A stretch of 30,594 nt of DNA, taken from positions 1-30,594 of the forward strand of contig JBGSQC010000236.1 of assembly GCA_041738295.1 (NCBI GenBank), written 5' to 3'. Below are positions 16,295-24,433 of this stretch, in pieces. A model generated the notes under the pieces. The model was not told where the DNA came from. It saw only the letters and a list, made by a program, of their open reading frames with translations, and ran no database searches. Position 1 is the stretch's first letter, and each line of letters opens with the position of its first letter. This DNA is from Zhengella sp041738295 (GTDB lineage: Bacteria > Pseudomonadota > Alphaproteobacteria > Rhizobiales > Rhizobiaceae). The translations under genes were made by a program, and so were the position numbers.

Positions 16295-17752
16295 ATGACA
16301 GACGGGGTTTCCAAGGGTTTTCATGCTGCGTGCGCCAAGGGCTTTGCCGGGGCGCTGCGCAAGACCGCAATCGTCGCAACCGCCTTCATCGTTTTGGCGG
16401 GCGGCTTGACACTGGTTCCTGTGCAGGCGGCAGAAGAGGGAAATGTGATCCGCATTTCCACCGGTGCTAGCGCCAAGGTCAAGGTTGCCAAGGGCAAGCC
16501 CCAGACCATCCGCACCAACGCTGCTTTCTACGAGATCGTGGTGGGCGATCCGGAAATCGCCAACGTCAATCCGCTGACCGACAATTCCTTCTACGTGCTC
16601 GGCAACAAGCTCGGCACCACCGGCATTGCGTTGTTTGATGCCAACCGCACCCTGGTGGGCTCTGTTGATATCGAGGTTACGCTTGATACGCGCAACCTGT
16701 CGGCCACCATCCGCGAAGTGGCGCCTGACTCCGATATCAAGGTCACCTCGGCCAATGGCCGCGTGGTGCTGTCCGGCTCGGCCAAGAACGCCGTTCAGGC
16801 CGAAAAGGCGCAGTCCGTGGCCAAGCGATATTCCGGCGATGAGGAAATCATCAATTCAGTGTCCGTGACCTCGTCTCAGCAGGTTCAGCTGAATGTTCGC
16901 TTCGTCGAGATCAACCGGGTCATCGGCCAGGAGCTGGGTGCCAAGATCGGCGCCAGCTACACCGGTCCCGCCGGCAACATTTCGTTCAATTCCAACACGG
17001 CAACCACCGCCAATCCGTCCGCCATGGATGTGATTGGCCGCTATGCGACCGGCGGCCTGACGATTGACCTTGCCATCAAGGCGCTTGAAGACCGTGGCGT
17101 TGCCCGCCGTCTTGCCGAGCCGAACCTGATCGCGCGCTCCGGCCAGACCGCCAACTTCCTGGCTGGCGGCGAGTTCCCCATTCCTGTGGCCTCTGACAAT
17201 CAGACCGTGACAGTCGAATACAAGAAATACGGTGTCAGCCTGGAGTTCACCCCGACTGTCCTGGAGGACGGCCTGATCTCGCTCGACATCGCTCCGGAAG
17301 TGTCCTCGGTCGACATGTCGAACACCTACAAGGTCGGCAACATCTCCATTCCCTCCTTCATCGTTCGCCGAGCCAAGACCTCGGTCGATCTGAAGTCAGG
17401 CCAGTCCTTCATGATGGCCGGCCTGCTGCAATCTGAAAACCAGACATCGAATGACCGCGTGCCGGGCGTCGGCCAGGTGCCGGTGCTGGGAGCGCTGTTT
17501 TCGTCCAAGGCCTATATGCGCAAGGAGACCGATCTCGTGATCATCGTCACCCCGCATCTGGTCAAGCCGGTTGATCCTTCGAAGAAGATGCTGACGCCGG
17601 CCGATGACGAGAAGCCGTTGAGCCCGGCAGATTTCTTCCTCGGCAATGTCGACACGATGAAAACGTCGAAAATCAATGCCTCCAAGGTTGCCGAAGGCCG
17701 CTCACCTGTCGCGCGCTCCGGCCACTTCCTCGATCTTCCGTCAGCCGAGTAA
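16295..17752 (+). CDS. cpaC: Flp pilus secretin CpaC (RcpA)
   Basis: A 485-residue outer-membrane secretin. It has a long signal peptide (about 1-46, with hydrophobic core AIVATAFIVLAGGLTL), a pilus-secretin N domain (about 55-115, with GDPEIANVNPLTDNSFYVLG), a BON-like domain (about 120-190), and the C-terminal secretin domain with VPGVGQVPVLGALFSS and DLVIIVTPHLVKP. Multimers form the pore through which the Flp pilus leaves the cell. The ATG at 16295 follows GGGGAC; upstream in-frame translation to 16223 overlaps cpaB and is not used. Gene order cpaB-cpaC is standard. Confidence 0.94.
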   Translation: MTDGVSKGFHAACAKGFAGALRKTAIVATAFIVLAGGLTLVPVQAAEEGNVIRISTGASAKVKVAKGKPQTIRTNAAFYEIVVGDPEIANVNPLTDNSFYVLGNKLGTTGIALFDANRTLVGSVDIEVTLDTRNLSATIREVAPDSDIKVTSANGRVVLSGSAKNAVQAEKAQSVAKRYSGDEEIINSVSVTSSQQVQLNVRFVEINRVIGQELGAKIGASYTGPAGNISFNSNTATTANPSAMDVIGRYATGGLTIDLAIKALEDRGVARRLAEPNLIARSGQTANFLAGGEFPIPVASDNQTVTVEYKKYGVSLEFTPTVLEDGLISLDIAPEVSSVDMSNTYKVGNISIPSFIVRRAKTSVDLKSGQSFMMAGLLQSENQTSNDRVPGVGQVPVLGALFSSKAYMRKETDLVIIVTPHLVKPVDPSKKMLTPADDEKPLSPADFFLGNVDTMKTSKINASKVAEGRSPVARSGHFLDLPSAE

Positions 17753-17763
17753 GGAGACAGGCC

Positions 17764-18039
17764 ATGACCCTTTCAACCAGGTTCGCCGTACCGGCCCTCT
17801 TCTTGTCGCTGACGATGCTGGCAGGCTGCACGCACGAGAATTTCCAGCGCAATGAAGGTGTCACTACCCATGCGGGCAATGCGATTGCCGCCAACACGGC
17901 CATGCAGATGGTCGACCCTTGGCCGGAAGGCGTCGAGGATACCGACTTGAAAACGCCGGCAGAACGCAAGGCCGCTGAAAAGGCGACCGCAGACGCGCCG
18001 CAACAGATCCAGGTGGTCGCGCCTTCCACAACGGATTGA
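17764..18039 (+). CDS. Short lipoprotein in the cpaD position of the pilus locus
   Basis: A 91-residue lipoprotein: signal peptide up to the lipobox LAGC, with Cys near residue 22, then a mature part of about 70 residues. The segment HAGNAIAANTAMQMVDPWP resembles small conserved proteins placed between cpaC and cpaE in alphaproteobacteria. Full CpaD proteins are usually over 200 residues, so this is either a reduced CpaD or an unrelated short partner. A strong ribosome binding site, AAGGAGA, precedes the ATG 11 bases after cpaC. It probably sits in the outer membrane near the secretin. Lipoprotein nature is clear, function inferred from position. Confidence 0.75.
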   Translation: MTLSTRFAVPALFLSLTMLAGCTHENFQRNEGVTTHAGNAIAANTAMQMVDPWPEGVEDTDLKTPAERKAAEKATADAPQQIQVVAPSTTD

Positions 18040-18101
18040 CGGAATAACAGCCGGCCACGGGCGGAAAACGGGGCCGGGAAAATGGGACGGAAAGCAGGGA
18101 C

Positions 18102-19316
18102 ATGAGCACCACCAAGAGCACTTCCAAGCGCGTAGCGCTGGTGACGCAGGACAAGGATTTCATCCAGACGGTCCGGACGGCCTTTGCCGCCTCCGATGTC
18201 ATTGAACTGGTTGTCATCGAGAAGAATGTCAGCGAGTTGCGCGGCGAAATCCAGGATGCCGATTGCGGTGCAGTCATCATCGACATGGACGCCTCGAAAC
18301 TTGAGGAAGTGGAATCGCTCCAGCGCGTCAAGCGCCGGCTGGATGGCCATGCCCCGGTTGTCGTTGTCACCCAGGAATTCAACGCCGCTGCCGTTCGCAT
18401 CCTTGTCCAGCTCCAGGTTTCGGATTTCCTGACCAAGCCGGTGACCACCGCCGACCTCGTGCGCTCTTGTATCCGCGCCCTTCAGGGCCCCGGCCGCGAA
18501 GAGCAGACTGAAGCCCAGATCTTCACCTTCATGCCGGCAGCCGGCGGTGTCGGCACCACCACGCTGGTGCTTCAGACAGCCTTTCAGCTTCACAATTCGG
18601 CCACGCGCGGCGCCTCCACATGCGTGGTGGACCTTAATTTCCAGCAGGGATCCTGCGCGGAATATCTGGATCTGGAGCCACGCTTCGACATTTCGGAAAT
18701 CGAGAACCAGCCTGAGCGCCTCGACCGGCAGCTGCTGGACGTGATGCTGTCCAAGCACGAAAGCGGATTGTGCGTGCTGGCTGCGCCGACCGCGCCAGCT
18801 GAACTGCGCTCGTTCAACGCCGATGTTGTCGTGCGCATGCTTGACCTCGTGTCGGCCTATTTCGACAATGTGGTCATCGACATGCCGCGCACCTGGTTCC
18901 CGTGGACAGAGACGGTGCTGCTGGGGTCGAACCATCTTTTCATCGTCTCTGAAATGACCGTGCCGTGCCTGCGCCATACCCAGCGACTGATCAATGCGAT
19001 CCATGAGACGGTCGGCAAGGAAGTGAAGCCGCAGGTCATCGTAAACCGGTATGAACAGCGCATGTTCGAGAGTGGCATCCGCCGTGCCGATGTCGAGGAA
19101 ATCCTTGGCGAGCATTTTGCCGGCGGCATTTCCAACAACTACCGGCTTGTCCGCGAAGCAGTTGACCGTGGCGTGCCTCTGCAGGCGATTGATCCCGATG
19201 CCAACGTGATCCACGACCTCAAGCGCATCATCCTGCCTGAGGAAGTCATTGTGACGCCGAAAAAATCCCGCTCAATCTTCCAGATCGGAAAGGGAATGTT
19301 GAGAAAGGCCGGATAA
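18102..19316 (+). CDS. cpaE: Pilus localisation ATPase-like protein CpaE (TadZ)
   Basis: A 404-residue two-domain protein. Residues 1-125 form a receiver-like domain (VALVTQDKDF, VIIDMDAS, SDFLTKPV), and the rest is a MinD/ParA-like domain. CpaE/TadZ proteins place the pilus machine at the cell pole. The nucleotide loop reads AAGGVGTTT (about 146-154): the signature lysine of the ParA/MinD loop is Ala147 and the P-loop lysine is Thr152. Atypical loops are known in this family, so binding may be weak or absent. The ATG follows a GGGAC-containing ribosome site 62 bases after the lipoprotein gene. The family call is secure. Confidence 0.92.
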   Translation: MSTTKSTSKRVALVTQDKDFIQTVRTAFAASDVIELVVIEKNVSELRGEIQDADCGAVIIDMDASKLEEVESLQRVKRRLDGHAPVVVVTQEFNAAAVRILVQLQVSDFLTKPVTTADLVRSCIRALQGPGREEQTEAQIFTFMPAAGGVGTTTLVLQTAFQLHNSATRGASTCVVDLNFQQGSCAEYLDLEPRFDISEIENQPERLDRQLLDVMLSKHESGLCVLAAPTAPAELRSFNADVVVRMLDLVSAYFDNVVIDMPRTWFPWTETVLLGSNHLFIVSEMTVPCLRHTQRLINAIHETVGKEVKPQVIVNRYEQRMFESGIRRADVEEILGEHFAGGISNNYRLVREAVDRGVPLQAIDPDANVIHDLKRIILPEEVIVTPKKSRSIFQIGKGMLRKAG

Positions 19317-19359
19317 GCTCCCCTCAAGCAAAAATAACAATGCAGGGAAGTTGACCGTC

Positions 19360-20796
19360 ATGAGCAGCAGCCGTTTCTCGGTCTTGCGCAACCGTGCCCA
19401 CGAGCAGGGTGCCGACATCCACGCGATGGTTCAGGCCACCGGCGATGATGCGATCCAGAACAAATTGAAGGCCAAGGGAAGCGTTGCACCCGACGCCGTT
19501 CAGCCTGCCGCCCGCCAGAACGACCGCGTGGTGGATGCGCGCGTGCGCCTGCACCGCATGCTGATCGACGAAATCAACCTGGTGTCGCTTGAACGGCTGC
19601 CGCGTGATGAAATGCGCGCCCAGGTGCATGAATTCGTTGCGGAGAAGGCCAAGGCCGAACGGCTTGCCATCAACGTGGTCGAACTCGAATCCCTCGTGGA
19701 CGATATTGTCGACGAGATGGTTGGCCTTGGCCCGCTGGAACCCTTGATGAAGGATCCGGCGATTTCGGACATCCTCATCAACGGCCATGAGAATTGCTTC
19801 GTGGAAAAAGGCGGCAAGCTTCGCCAGATCCACGTACCCTTCAAGGACGAAGCCCATCTTCTGCGCATCGTGCAGAAAATCGTGTCGGCGGTCGGCCGCC
19901 GGGTCGATGAAAGCGCGCCGCTGGTTGATGCGCGCATGCTCGACGGTTCTCGCTTCAACGCGGCCATCCGCCCGATCGGCGTCGATGGGCCGCTGGTGTC
20001 GATCCGCAAGTTCTCTTCCAGCAAGCTCAGCCTGCAGAAGCTTGTGGAATTCGGCGCTGTCACCCAGGCCATGGCGGAAGTGGTGGCTGCTGCCGTCCAC
20101 GCCCGCAAGACCACCATCATTTCCGGCGGCACCGGTACCGGCAAGACCACCATGCTGAACGCGCTGTCGGCCTTCATTCCCGAAGACGAGCGCCTGATCA
20201 CCATCGAGGATGCCGCAGAACTGCAGCTTCAGCAGCCCCATGTGGCACGCATGGAAACCAGGCCTGCCAACATCGAAGGCCATGGCGAGCTGAAGCAGCG
20301 CGATCTCGTCAAGAACGCGCTGCGCATGCGCCCGGACCGCGTGATCCTCGGCGAGTGCCGCGGCGAGGAAGCCTTTGACATGCTTCAGGCCATGAACACC
20401 GGCCATGAAGGCTCGATGGCGACCATCCACGCCAACACGCCGCGCGATGCCATTTCACGCCTTGAGCAGATGCTCGGCATGACCGGCATGCCGATGACAG
20501 TCCAGTCGATCCGTTCGCAGATCGCCTCGGCCATCGATGTCATCGTCCAGCTGACCCGCCTGTCGGATGGCAAGCGCAAGGTGACAGCCATTTCGGAAGT
20601 GACGGGTCTCGAAGGCGACATCATCCAGATGCAGGACATTTTCCGCTTCGTGCGCACCGGAATGGGGCCGCATGGCGAGATCATCGGCCACTTCGAGGCG
20701 ACCGGCATCCGCCCGCGCTTCCTGGAAGACCTCAAGGCGATGGGCATCGAGTTTCCGGCAAGCTATTTTGAACCCGGCAATTTGGCTGCGGAATAA
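19360..20796 (+). CDS. cpaF: Flp pilus motor ATPase CpaF (TadA)
   Basis: A 478-residue secretion ATPase of the PulE/VirB11 superfamily that powers pilus extension. The Walker A loop GGTGTGKTTM lies near 254-262. It is followed by the acidic segment ITIEDAAELQLQQPHVARME, the Walker B region RVILGECRGEEAFD and the arginine/histidine-box region HEGSMATIHANTPRDAI. The N-terminal 90 residues are the usual helical extension. The ATG at 19360 is preferred over an in-frame TTG at 19351, which overlaps the AGGGAAG ribosome site. It ends 6 bases before tadB. The length and all motifs are normal. Confidence 0.96.
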   Translation: MSSSRFSVLRNRAHEQGADIHAMVQATGDDAIQNKLKAKGSVAPDAVQPAARQNDRVVDARVRLHRMLIDEINLVSLERLPRDEMRAQVHEFVAEKAKAERLAINVVELESLVDDIVDEMVGLGPLEPLMKDPAISDILINGHENCFVEKGGKLRQIHVPFKDEAHLLRIVQKIVSAVGRRVDESAPLVDARMLDGSRFNAAIRPIGVDGPLVSIRKFSSSKLSLQKLVEFGAVTQAMAEVVAAAVHARKTTIISGGTGTGKTTMLNALSAFIPEDERLITIEDAAELQLQQPHVARMETRPANIEGHGELKQRDLVKNALRMRPDRVILGECRGEEAFDMLQAMNTGHEGSMATIHANTPRDAISRLEQMLGMTGMPMTVQSIRSQIASAIDVIVQLTRLSDGKRKVTAISEVTGLEGDIIQMQDIFRFVRTGMGPHGEIIGHFEATGIRPRFLEDLKAMGIEFPASYFEPGNLAAE

Positions 20797-20802
20797 TCAC
20801 CC

Positions 20803-21771
20803 ATGGCCATGTTCGAAACCATCCATGTCATCTATGCCGCAGCCGCGATCACCGGCATCCTGATCGCGGAAGCCGGATATCTGGTGTTTTCGGGCCGCCA
20901 TGATCGCAAGCAGTCGATCAACCGCCGCTTGAAGCTGCAGGATGGCAAGATCACCCAGAAGCAGGTGTTCATGCAATTGCGCAAGGAGCGCGGCGATGCA
21001 TCGGGGCTTTCCAAGTCCTTGATGGAATTGGGCTGGCTGAAAACGCTGCGCACCCAATCCGGCATTGCCATGTCGCTTGGTCGCCTCTTTGCCATCTGCT
21101 TTTCCGTGGCGCTGGCCATCGCGCTCGGCCTGATCGTTTACGGGCTTTCCTGGCCGATGTCGCTGATGGTGGTCCCGGAATTGGCCCTCATCCTGCCGGT
21201 CATGGTTCTGAGGCACCTTCGCAAGCGCCGCCACAAGGCCTTCGGCACGCAATTGCCCGAGGCACTTGAGTTGATCACGCGCTCGCTGCGAGCGGGCCAT
21301 CCCGTGCCGGTCGCCATTTCGCTTGTTGCGCGCGAAATGCCGGATCCCATCGGCACCGAATTTGGCATTGTCGTCGATGAGATCACCTATGGGTCTGATC
21401 TCGTTTCGGCGCTTTCCGCCATGTTCGACCGTGTCGGTCAGGAAGACCTGCCGCTGTTTATCACCGCTGTTTCCATCCAGTCCACGACAGGCGGAAACCT
21501 GCGCGAAATCCTCGATGGCCTGTCGGCGACGATTCGTGAGCGCGGCAAGATTCGCCGCAAGGTCCGTTCGATTTCGACGGAAGGGCGCATGTCGGCCTAC
21601 ATCCTGACGGCTGTGCCCATTTTGCTGATGGCGGGCATCTGGCTCACCAATCCCGGCTACTACCAGGGTGTCGCCCATGAGGAGCTCACCTGGTATCTGC
21701 TGGGCGCGGCCGTCGGCTGGCTCGGCCTCGGCAATCTCATCATGTCCAAAATGTCCAACTTCAAGTTTTAG
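20803..21771 (+). CDS. tadB: Pilus inner-membrane platform protein TadB
   Basis: A 322-residue inner-membrane protein with the type II secretion F domain. A single N-terminal membrane helix (about 8-27) is followed by a soluble stretch, two adjacent helices (about 86-130), the F-domain helices with QLPEALELITRSLRAGHPV and the Q-S-T-T-G-G-N-L-R motif, and two C-terminal helices (about 265-315). With TadC it forms the platform driven by CpaF. The start is ATG 20803, or 20809 after a second ATG; a weak GGAA lies upstream. It follows cpaF by 6 bases and precedes tadC by 8, so these three are surely cotranscribed. Confidence 0.93.
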   Translation: MAMFETIHVIYAAAAITGILIAEAGYLVFSGRHDRKQSINRRLKLQDGKITQKQVFMQLRKERGDASGLSKSLMELGWLKTLRTQSGIAMSLGRLFAICFSVALAIALGLIVYGLSWPMSLMVVPELALILPVMVLRHLRKRRHKAFGTQLPEALELITRSLRAGHPVPVAISLVAREMPDPIGTEFGIVVDEITYGSDLVSALSAMFDRVGQEDLPLFITAVSIQSTTGGNLREILDGLSATIRERGKIRRKVRSISTEGRMSAYILTAVPILLMAGIWLTNPGYYQGVAHEELTWYLLGAAVGWLGLGNLIMSKMSNFKF

Positions 21772-21779
21772 GTGCCGCG

Positions 21780-22736
21780 ATGTTTGACATGATCCTTCCC
21801 GGTTCGACAGGCATAGTCCTCCCGATTGCCTTGCTGCTCTTTGCCGTAGGCGGTGCAGCCATGGCCTGGCCACTGGTCACGGAAGGCAAGAACCGCACCG
21901 TTCTGAAGCGCCGCCTGCGCGTCGATGCCAGCGAGGCAGGCGTGCCGGACGAGGATGTGCGCATCATCCGCGCCAAGGGAACGCAGGTTCAGGACAAGGC
22001 CTTGCAGAAGGCGCAGGAATTCTATGCCCGCACCGATCCCGACAATGTCGCGCTGCTGCGGCTGAAGCTGATCCGCGCCGGCTATCTTGATCCGCGCGCT
22101 GTTCCGCTGTTCTTCGTCATCCGCGCAGTTTCGATGATCCTGTTCGCCATTCTGGCCGCCATTTTCGTTTTTGCCATGGGTTATTCGTTTGGCGGCAATG
22201 ACTGGGTGCCCGTGGTCGGCGCTGCGGCAATCGGCTATTTCGTGCCGAGCCTTGCGCTTGGCCGGATGATCTCGGTCCGGATCCAGGAATATCGCAACGG
22301 CTTTCCTGATTTCATGGACCTCATGGTCGTCTGTTCGGACGCCGGCATGTCGATGGAGGCGGGCATTGACCGCGTTTCGCGCGAACTCGCCCACACCTAT
22401 CCGTCGCTGTCCTACAATCTCCAGCTTGTTTCGCTGGAATTGCGCGCCGGCCGCTCCATCAATGATGCGCTGAAATCGCTGGCAGACAGGCTCAGCCTTG
22501 ACGAGGTTCGCGCCTTCGCCACGCTGCTCCAGCAGTCCAAGGAACTCGGCACGTCGCTGTCTTCGGCCCTTCGCGTCTTCTCCGACGAGATGCGCCACAA
22601 GCGCATGTCGCGCGCCGAGGAAAAGGCCTATGCGCTTCCCGCCAAGATGTCCGTGCCCGTGACCGCCTGCATCCTGCCGGTTGTCCTTCTGGTCGCCATC
22701 ATCCCTGTCATCGTCCAGGTTTCCAACATGGAATGA
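21780..22736 (+). CDS. tadC: Pilus inner-membrane platform protein TadC
   Basis: A 318-residue partner of TadB, also with the F domain. Membrane helices are visible near 12-30, in the pair about 113-165, and at the C-terminus (about 293-315, VTACILPVVLLVAIIPVIV). The core DFMDLMVVCSDAGMSMEAGI and the LLQQSKELGTSLSSALRVF block are typical of TadC. AGGTG, overlapping the end of tadB, is the ribosome site. Directly after the stop codon lies a stem-loop with a T-run, suggesting that the transcript partly ends here. Confidence 0.93.
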   Translation: MFDMILPGSTGIVLPIALLLFAVGGAAMAWPLVTEGKNRTVLKRRLRVDASEAGVPDEDVRIIRAKGTQVQDKALQKAQEFYARTDPDNVALLRLKLIRAGYLDPRAVPLFFVIRAVSMILFAILAAIFVFAMGYSFGGNDWVPVVGAAAIGYFVPSLALGRMISVRIQEYRNGFPDFMDLMVVCSDAGMSMEAGIDRVSRELAHTYPSLSYNLQLVSLELRAGRSINDALKSLADRLSLDEVRAFATLLQQSKELGTSLSSALRVFSDEMRHKRMSRAEEKAYALPAKMSVPVTACILPVVLLVAIIPVIVQVSNME

Positions 22737-22739
22737 TGG

Positions 22740-22770
22740 TTTCCGGTTCCTTGACCGGAAAGGGATTTTT
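22740..22770 (+). terminator. Stem-loop with T-run between tadC and tadD
   Basis: A perfect 8-bp stem TTTCCGGT (22740-22747) and ACCGGAAA (22754-22761) with a 6-base loop starts 4 bases after the tadC stop. Five T follow after a 4-base gap (GGGA). The gap weakens it, so it may act as an attenuator rather than a full stop. Confidence 0.5.
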
Positions 22771-22798
22771 GACATTGTTTGCCCACGGCGAATTAAAC
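22769..22798 (+). promoter_or_regulatory. Candidate promoter for tadD
   Basis: A perfect TTGACA (22769-22774) lies at the end of the T-run of the preceding stem-loop. An AT-rich stretch, AATTAAA, is found 16-17 bases downstream as a possible -10 element, about 60 bases before the tadD start. The -10 match is poor. Confidence 0.4.
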
Positions 22799-22858
22799 TT
22801 TCTCCGCTAGTGTCAATCCTGCAAACGATCCGGATCAACCGGACATAAGGGCAGGGCG

Positions 22859-23326
22859 ATGCGTTACACGACACTGGTTTCCCTCGCGGGATTGATGATG
22901 CTGGCTGGTTGCACGGCCAATTCGGTTGCCAAGATCGACAGCACCGAGACGGCGGCTCTCAGCGTCTCCAAGGATATTTCCGAAGCTGACCTCAAGCTGG
23001 GCAAGGGTCACTTTATCGAATCAAATTACGGGCTGGCCGAGAAGCACTTCCGCAAGGCTGTCGAGCTTCGCGCCGACAATGCCGAAGCCTGGATGGGCCT
23101 CGCAGCATCCTACGACCAGCTTGGCCGCTTCGACTTTGCCGACCGGGCCTATGGCCAGCTGGTGAAGGTTGCCGGCCGTCAGCCGCAGATCATCAACAAC
23201 ATGGGCTATTCGCAATTGCTGCGCGGAAACAAGAAGGAGGCGCGCAAGCTGCTTTCCGAAGCGCGCAAGTCCATGCCGGGCGATCCGGTGGTCGAGGCCA
23301 ACTTGAAATTGCTCTCAAAGAGCTGA
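22859..23326 (+). CDS. tadD: Tetratricopeptide lipoprotein TadD
   Basis: A 155-residue outer-membrane lipoprotein: the signal peptide ends in the lipobox LAGC with Cys near residue 18. About three TPR units follow, recognised by ESNYGLAEKHFRKAVELRADNAEAWMGLAASYDQ-like periodicity and NNMGYSQLLRGNKKEARKLL. TadD proteins are pilotin-like factors needed for secretin assembly. The ATG follows GGGCAGGGCG. It is separated from tadC by 122 bases carrying a stem-loop and a possible promoter, so it and the next gene may be expressed separately from the rest. The family call is good from position and architecture. Confidence 0.87.
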   Translation: MRYTTLVSLAGLMMLAGCTANSVAKIDSTETAALSVSKDISEADLKLGKGHFIESNYGLAEKHFRKAVELRADNAEAWMGLAASYDQLGRFDFADRAYGQLVKVAGRQPQIINNMGYSQLLRGNKKEARKLLSEARKSMPGDPVVEANLKLLSKS

Positions 23327-23364
23327 CCAAACGGGAACGGGCACGGGGACGAGGGGACAGACAA

Positions 23365-24369
23365 ATGGGTGAACTTTTGCTGGGTGCGCCGGTCGCGGGA
23401 CTGGCTTCTAGGAACCGCATCACGCCTGAAGACGTGCTGATGCTGCGCCGGGAAGTGTTCCGTGATGGCGTTGTCTCGCGTGGCGAGGCCGAATCCCTCT
23501 TTGCCCTTGATGCCTCTTGTGTCGACCGCTGCCCGCAATGGCACGCCTTCTTTGTCGAGGCCATTACCGACTACATCGTCCATCAGGAGCAGCCGCATGG
23601 CCATGTGTCGGTGCAGAATGCCGATTGGCTGGTCCGCGCGATCTCTCACGACGGCATTGTCGACAATGCCAGCGAACTGGAACTGTTGGTCAAGGTCATC
23701 GAAAATGCGAACACCGTACCGCAGACCCTTTCAGCCTTTGCGCTGCGCCAGGTTGCCCTTGCTGTGACGGAGAATGAAGGACCGCTTGCGGATGGACGTT
23801 CGCGGTTCGACAAGGGCGTGATCGGCGAAACCGAAGTGGCGATGATGCGCCGGGTGCTTTACGCCTATGGCTCCGATGGCAATGCCGGGATCACGCGTGA
23901 CGAGGCCGAAGTGCTGTTTGATTTGAATGACCGCACGGTCAGCGCGCGCAATCATCCCTCCTGGAACGACCTGTTCGTCAAGGCGCTCGCCAACTACCTG
24001 ATGTGCGCGTCAGGCTATGTCGCTCCGTCGCGCGAGCAGGCGCTGGCGCGCGATGCCTTCCTTGAAGAGGCCGATGTCAATGTCGGACGGTTCTTCTCGC
24101 GTATGGTGTCCGGCGGCCTGTCAGGCATTCTCTCATCCTATGGCCGCAATGACGGGATCGAGACCTATTACGCCGAAAAGAACGGCCGCATGGACGACGA
24201 AATGGTTTCCGCCGAGCGTGTCGATCAGGGCGAGGCTGAGTGGCTGGTGGCCCGCATCGGCCGGGATGGTCATTTGCATGAAAACGAAAAGGCGCTTCTG
24301 GCCTTCCTGCGCGCTGAATCGCGCGACATTCACCCCGTGCTGAAGCCGCTTCTCGATCAGGTTGCCTGA
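23365..24369 (+). CDS. Unrecognised protein with internal duplication at the end of the tad block
   Basis: A 334-residue, mostly helical, acidic protein without signal peptide or membrane helix, so probably cytoplasmic. I do not recognise a named family. Residues about 21-122 and 155-328 are related: both contain a LRRE/MRRV helix, a DG turn, (S/T)R(G/D)EAE(S/V)LF(A/D)L, a W-(H/N)-x-(F/L)F-V-(E/K)-A helix ending in (D/N)Y(I/L), then (A)DWLV/AEWLV-R-I-x-x-DG and a final helix. The second copy holds a roughly 60-residue insertion near 222-286. The four DG turns recall TerB-like or EF-hand-like loops, but this is only a resemblance. It follows tadD by 38 bases with ribosome site GAGGGG, so it likely belongs to the pilus transcript. 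Confidence 0.75.
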   Translation: MGELLLGAPVAGLASRNRITPEDVLMLRREVFRDGVVSRGEAESLFALDASCVDRCPQWHAFFVEAITDYIVHQEQPHGHVSVQNADWLVRAISHDGIVDNASELELLVKVIENANTVPQTLSAFALRQVALAVTENEGPLADGRSRFDKGVIGETEVAMMRRVLYAYGSDGNAGITRDEAEVLFDLNDRTVSARNHPSWNDLFVKALANYLMCASGYVAPSREQALARDAFLEEADVNVGRFFSRMVSGGLSGILSSYGRNDGIETYYAEKNGRMDDEMVSAERVDQGEAEWLVARIGRDGHLHENEKALLAFLRAESRDIHPVLKPLLDQVA

Positions 24370-24392
24370 CCAAGGCATATCCTTCAATGAAG

Positions 24393-24418
24393 GAAGTCGG
24401 CCCTTGCGGACCGGCTTC
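24393..24418. terminator. Imperfect hairpin between the convergent tad block and XRE gene
   Basis: GAAGTCGGCCC and GGACCGGCTTC can pair over 11 positions with one G-T pair and one mismatch around a TTGC loop. It lies in the 64-base gap between convergent genes and could be a shared terminator, though no T-run follows. Confidence 0.35.
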
Positions 24419-24433
24419 TGCGTGCCCGAAAAA

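Noticed and set aside
17673..19214. Minus-strand open frame of 513 codons under the lipoprotein gene and cpaE
   Set aside because: High-GC antisense shadow of well-identified pilus genes; no ribosome site or motif.
19324..20430. Minus-strand open frame of 368 codons antisense to cpaF
   Set aside because: Shadow of the CpaF coding frame, His/Asp/Arg-rich as typical for such artefacts.
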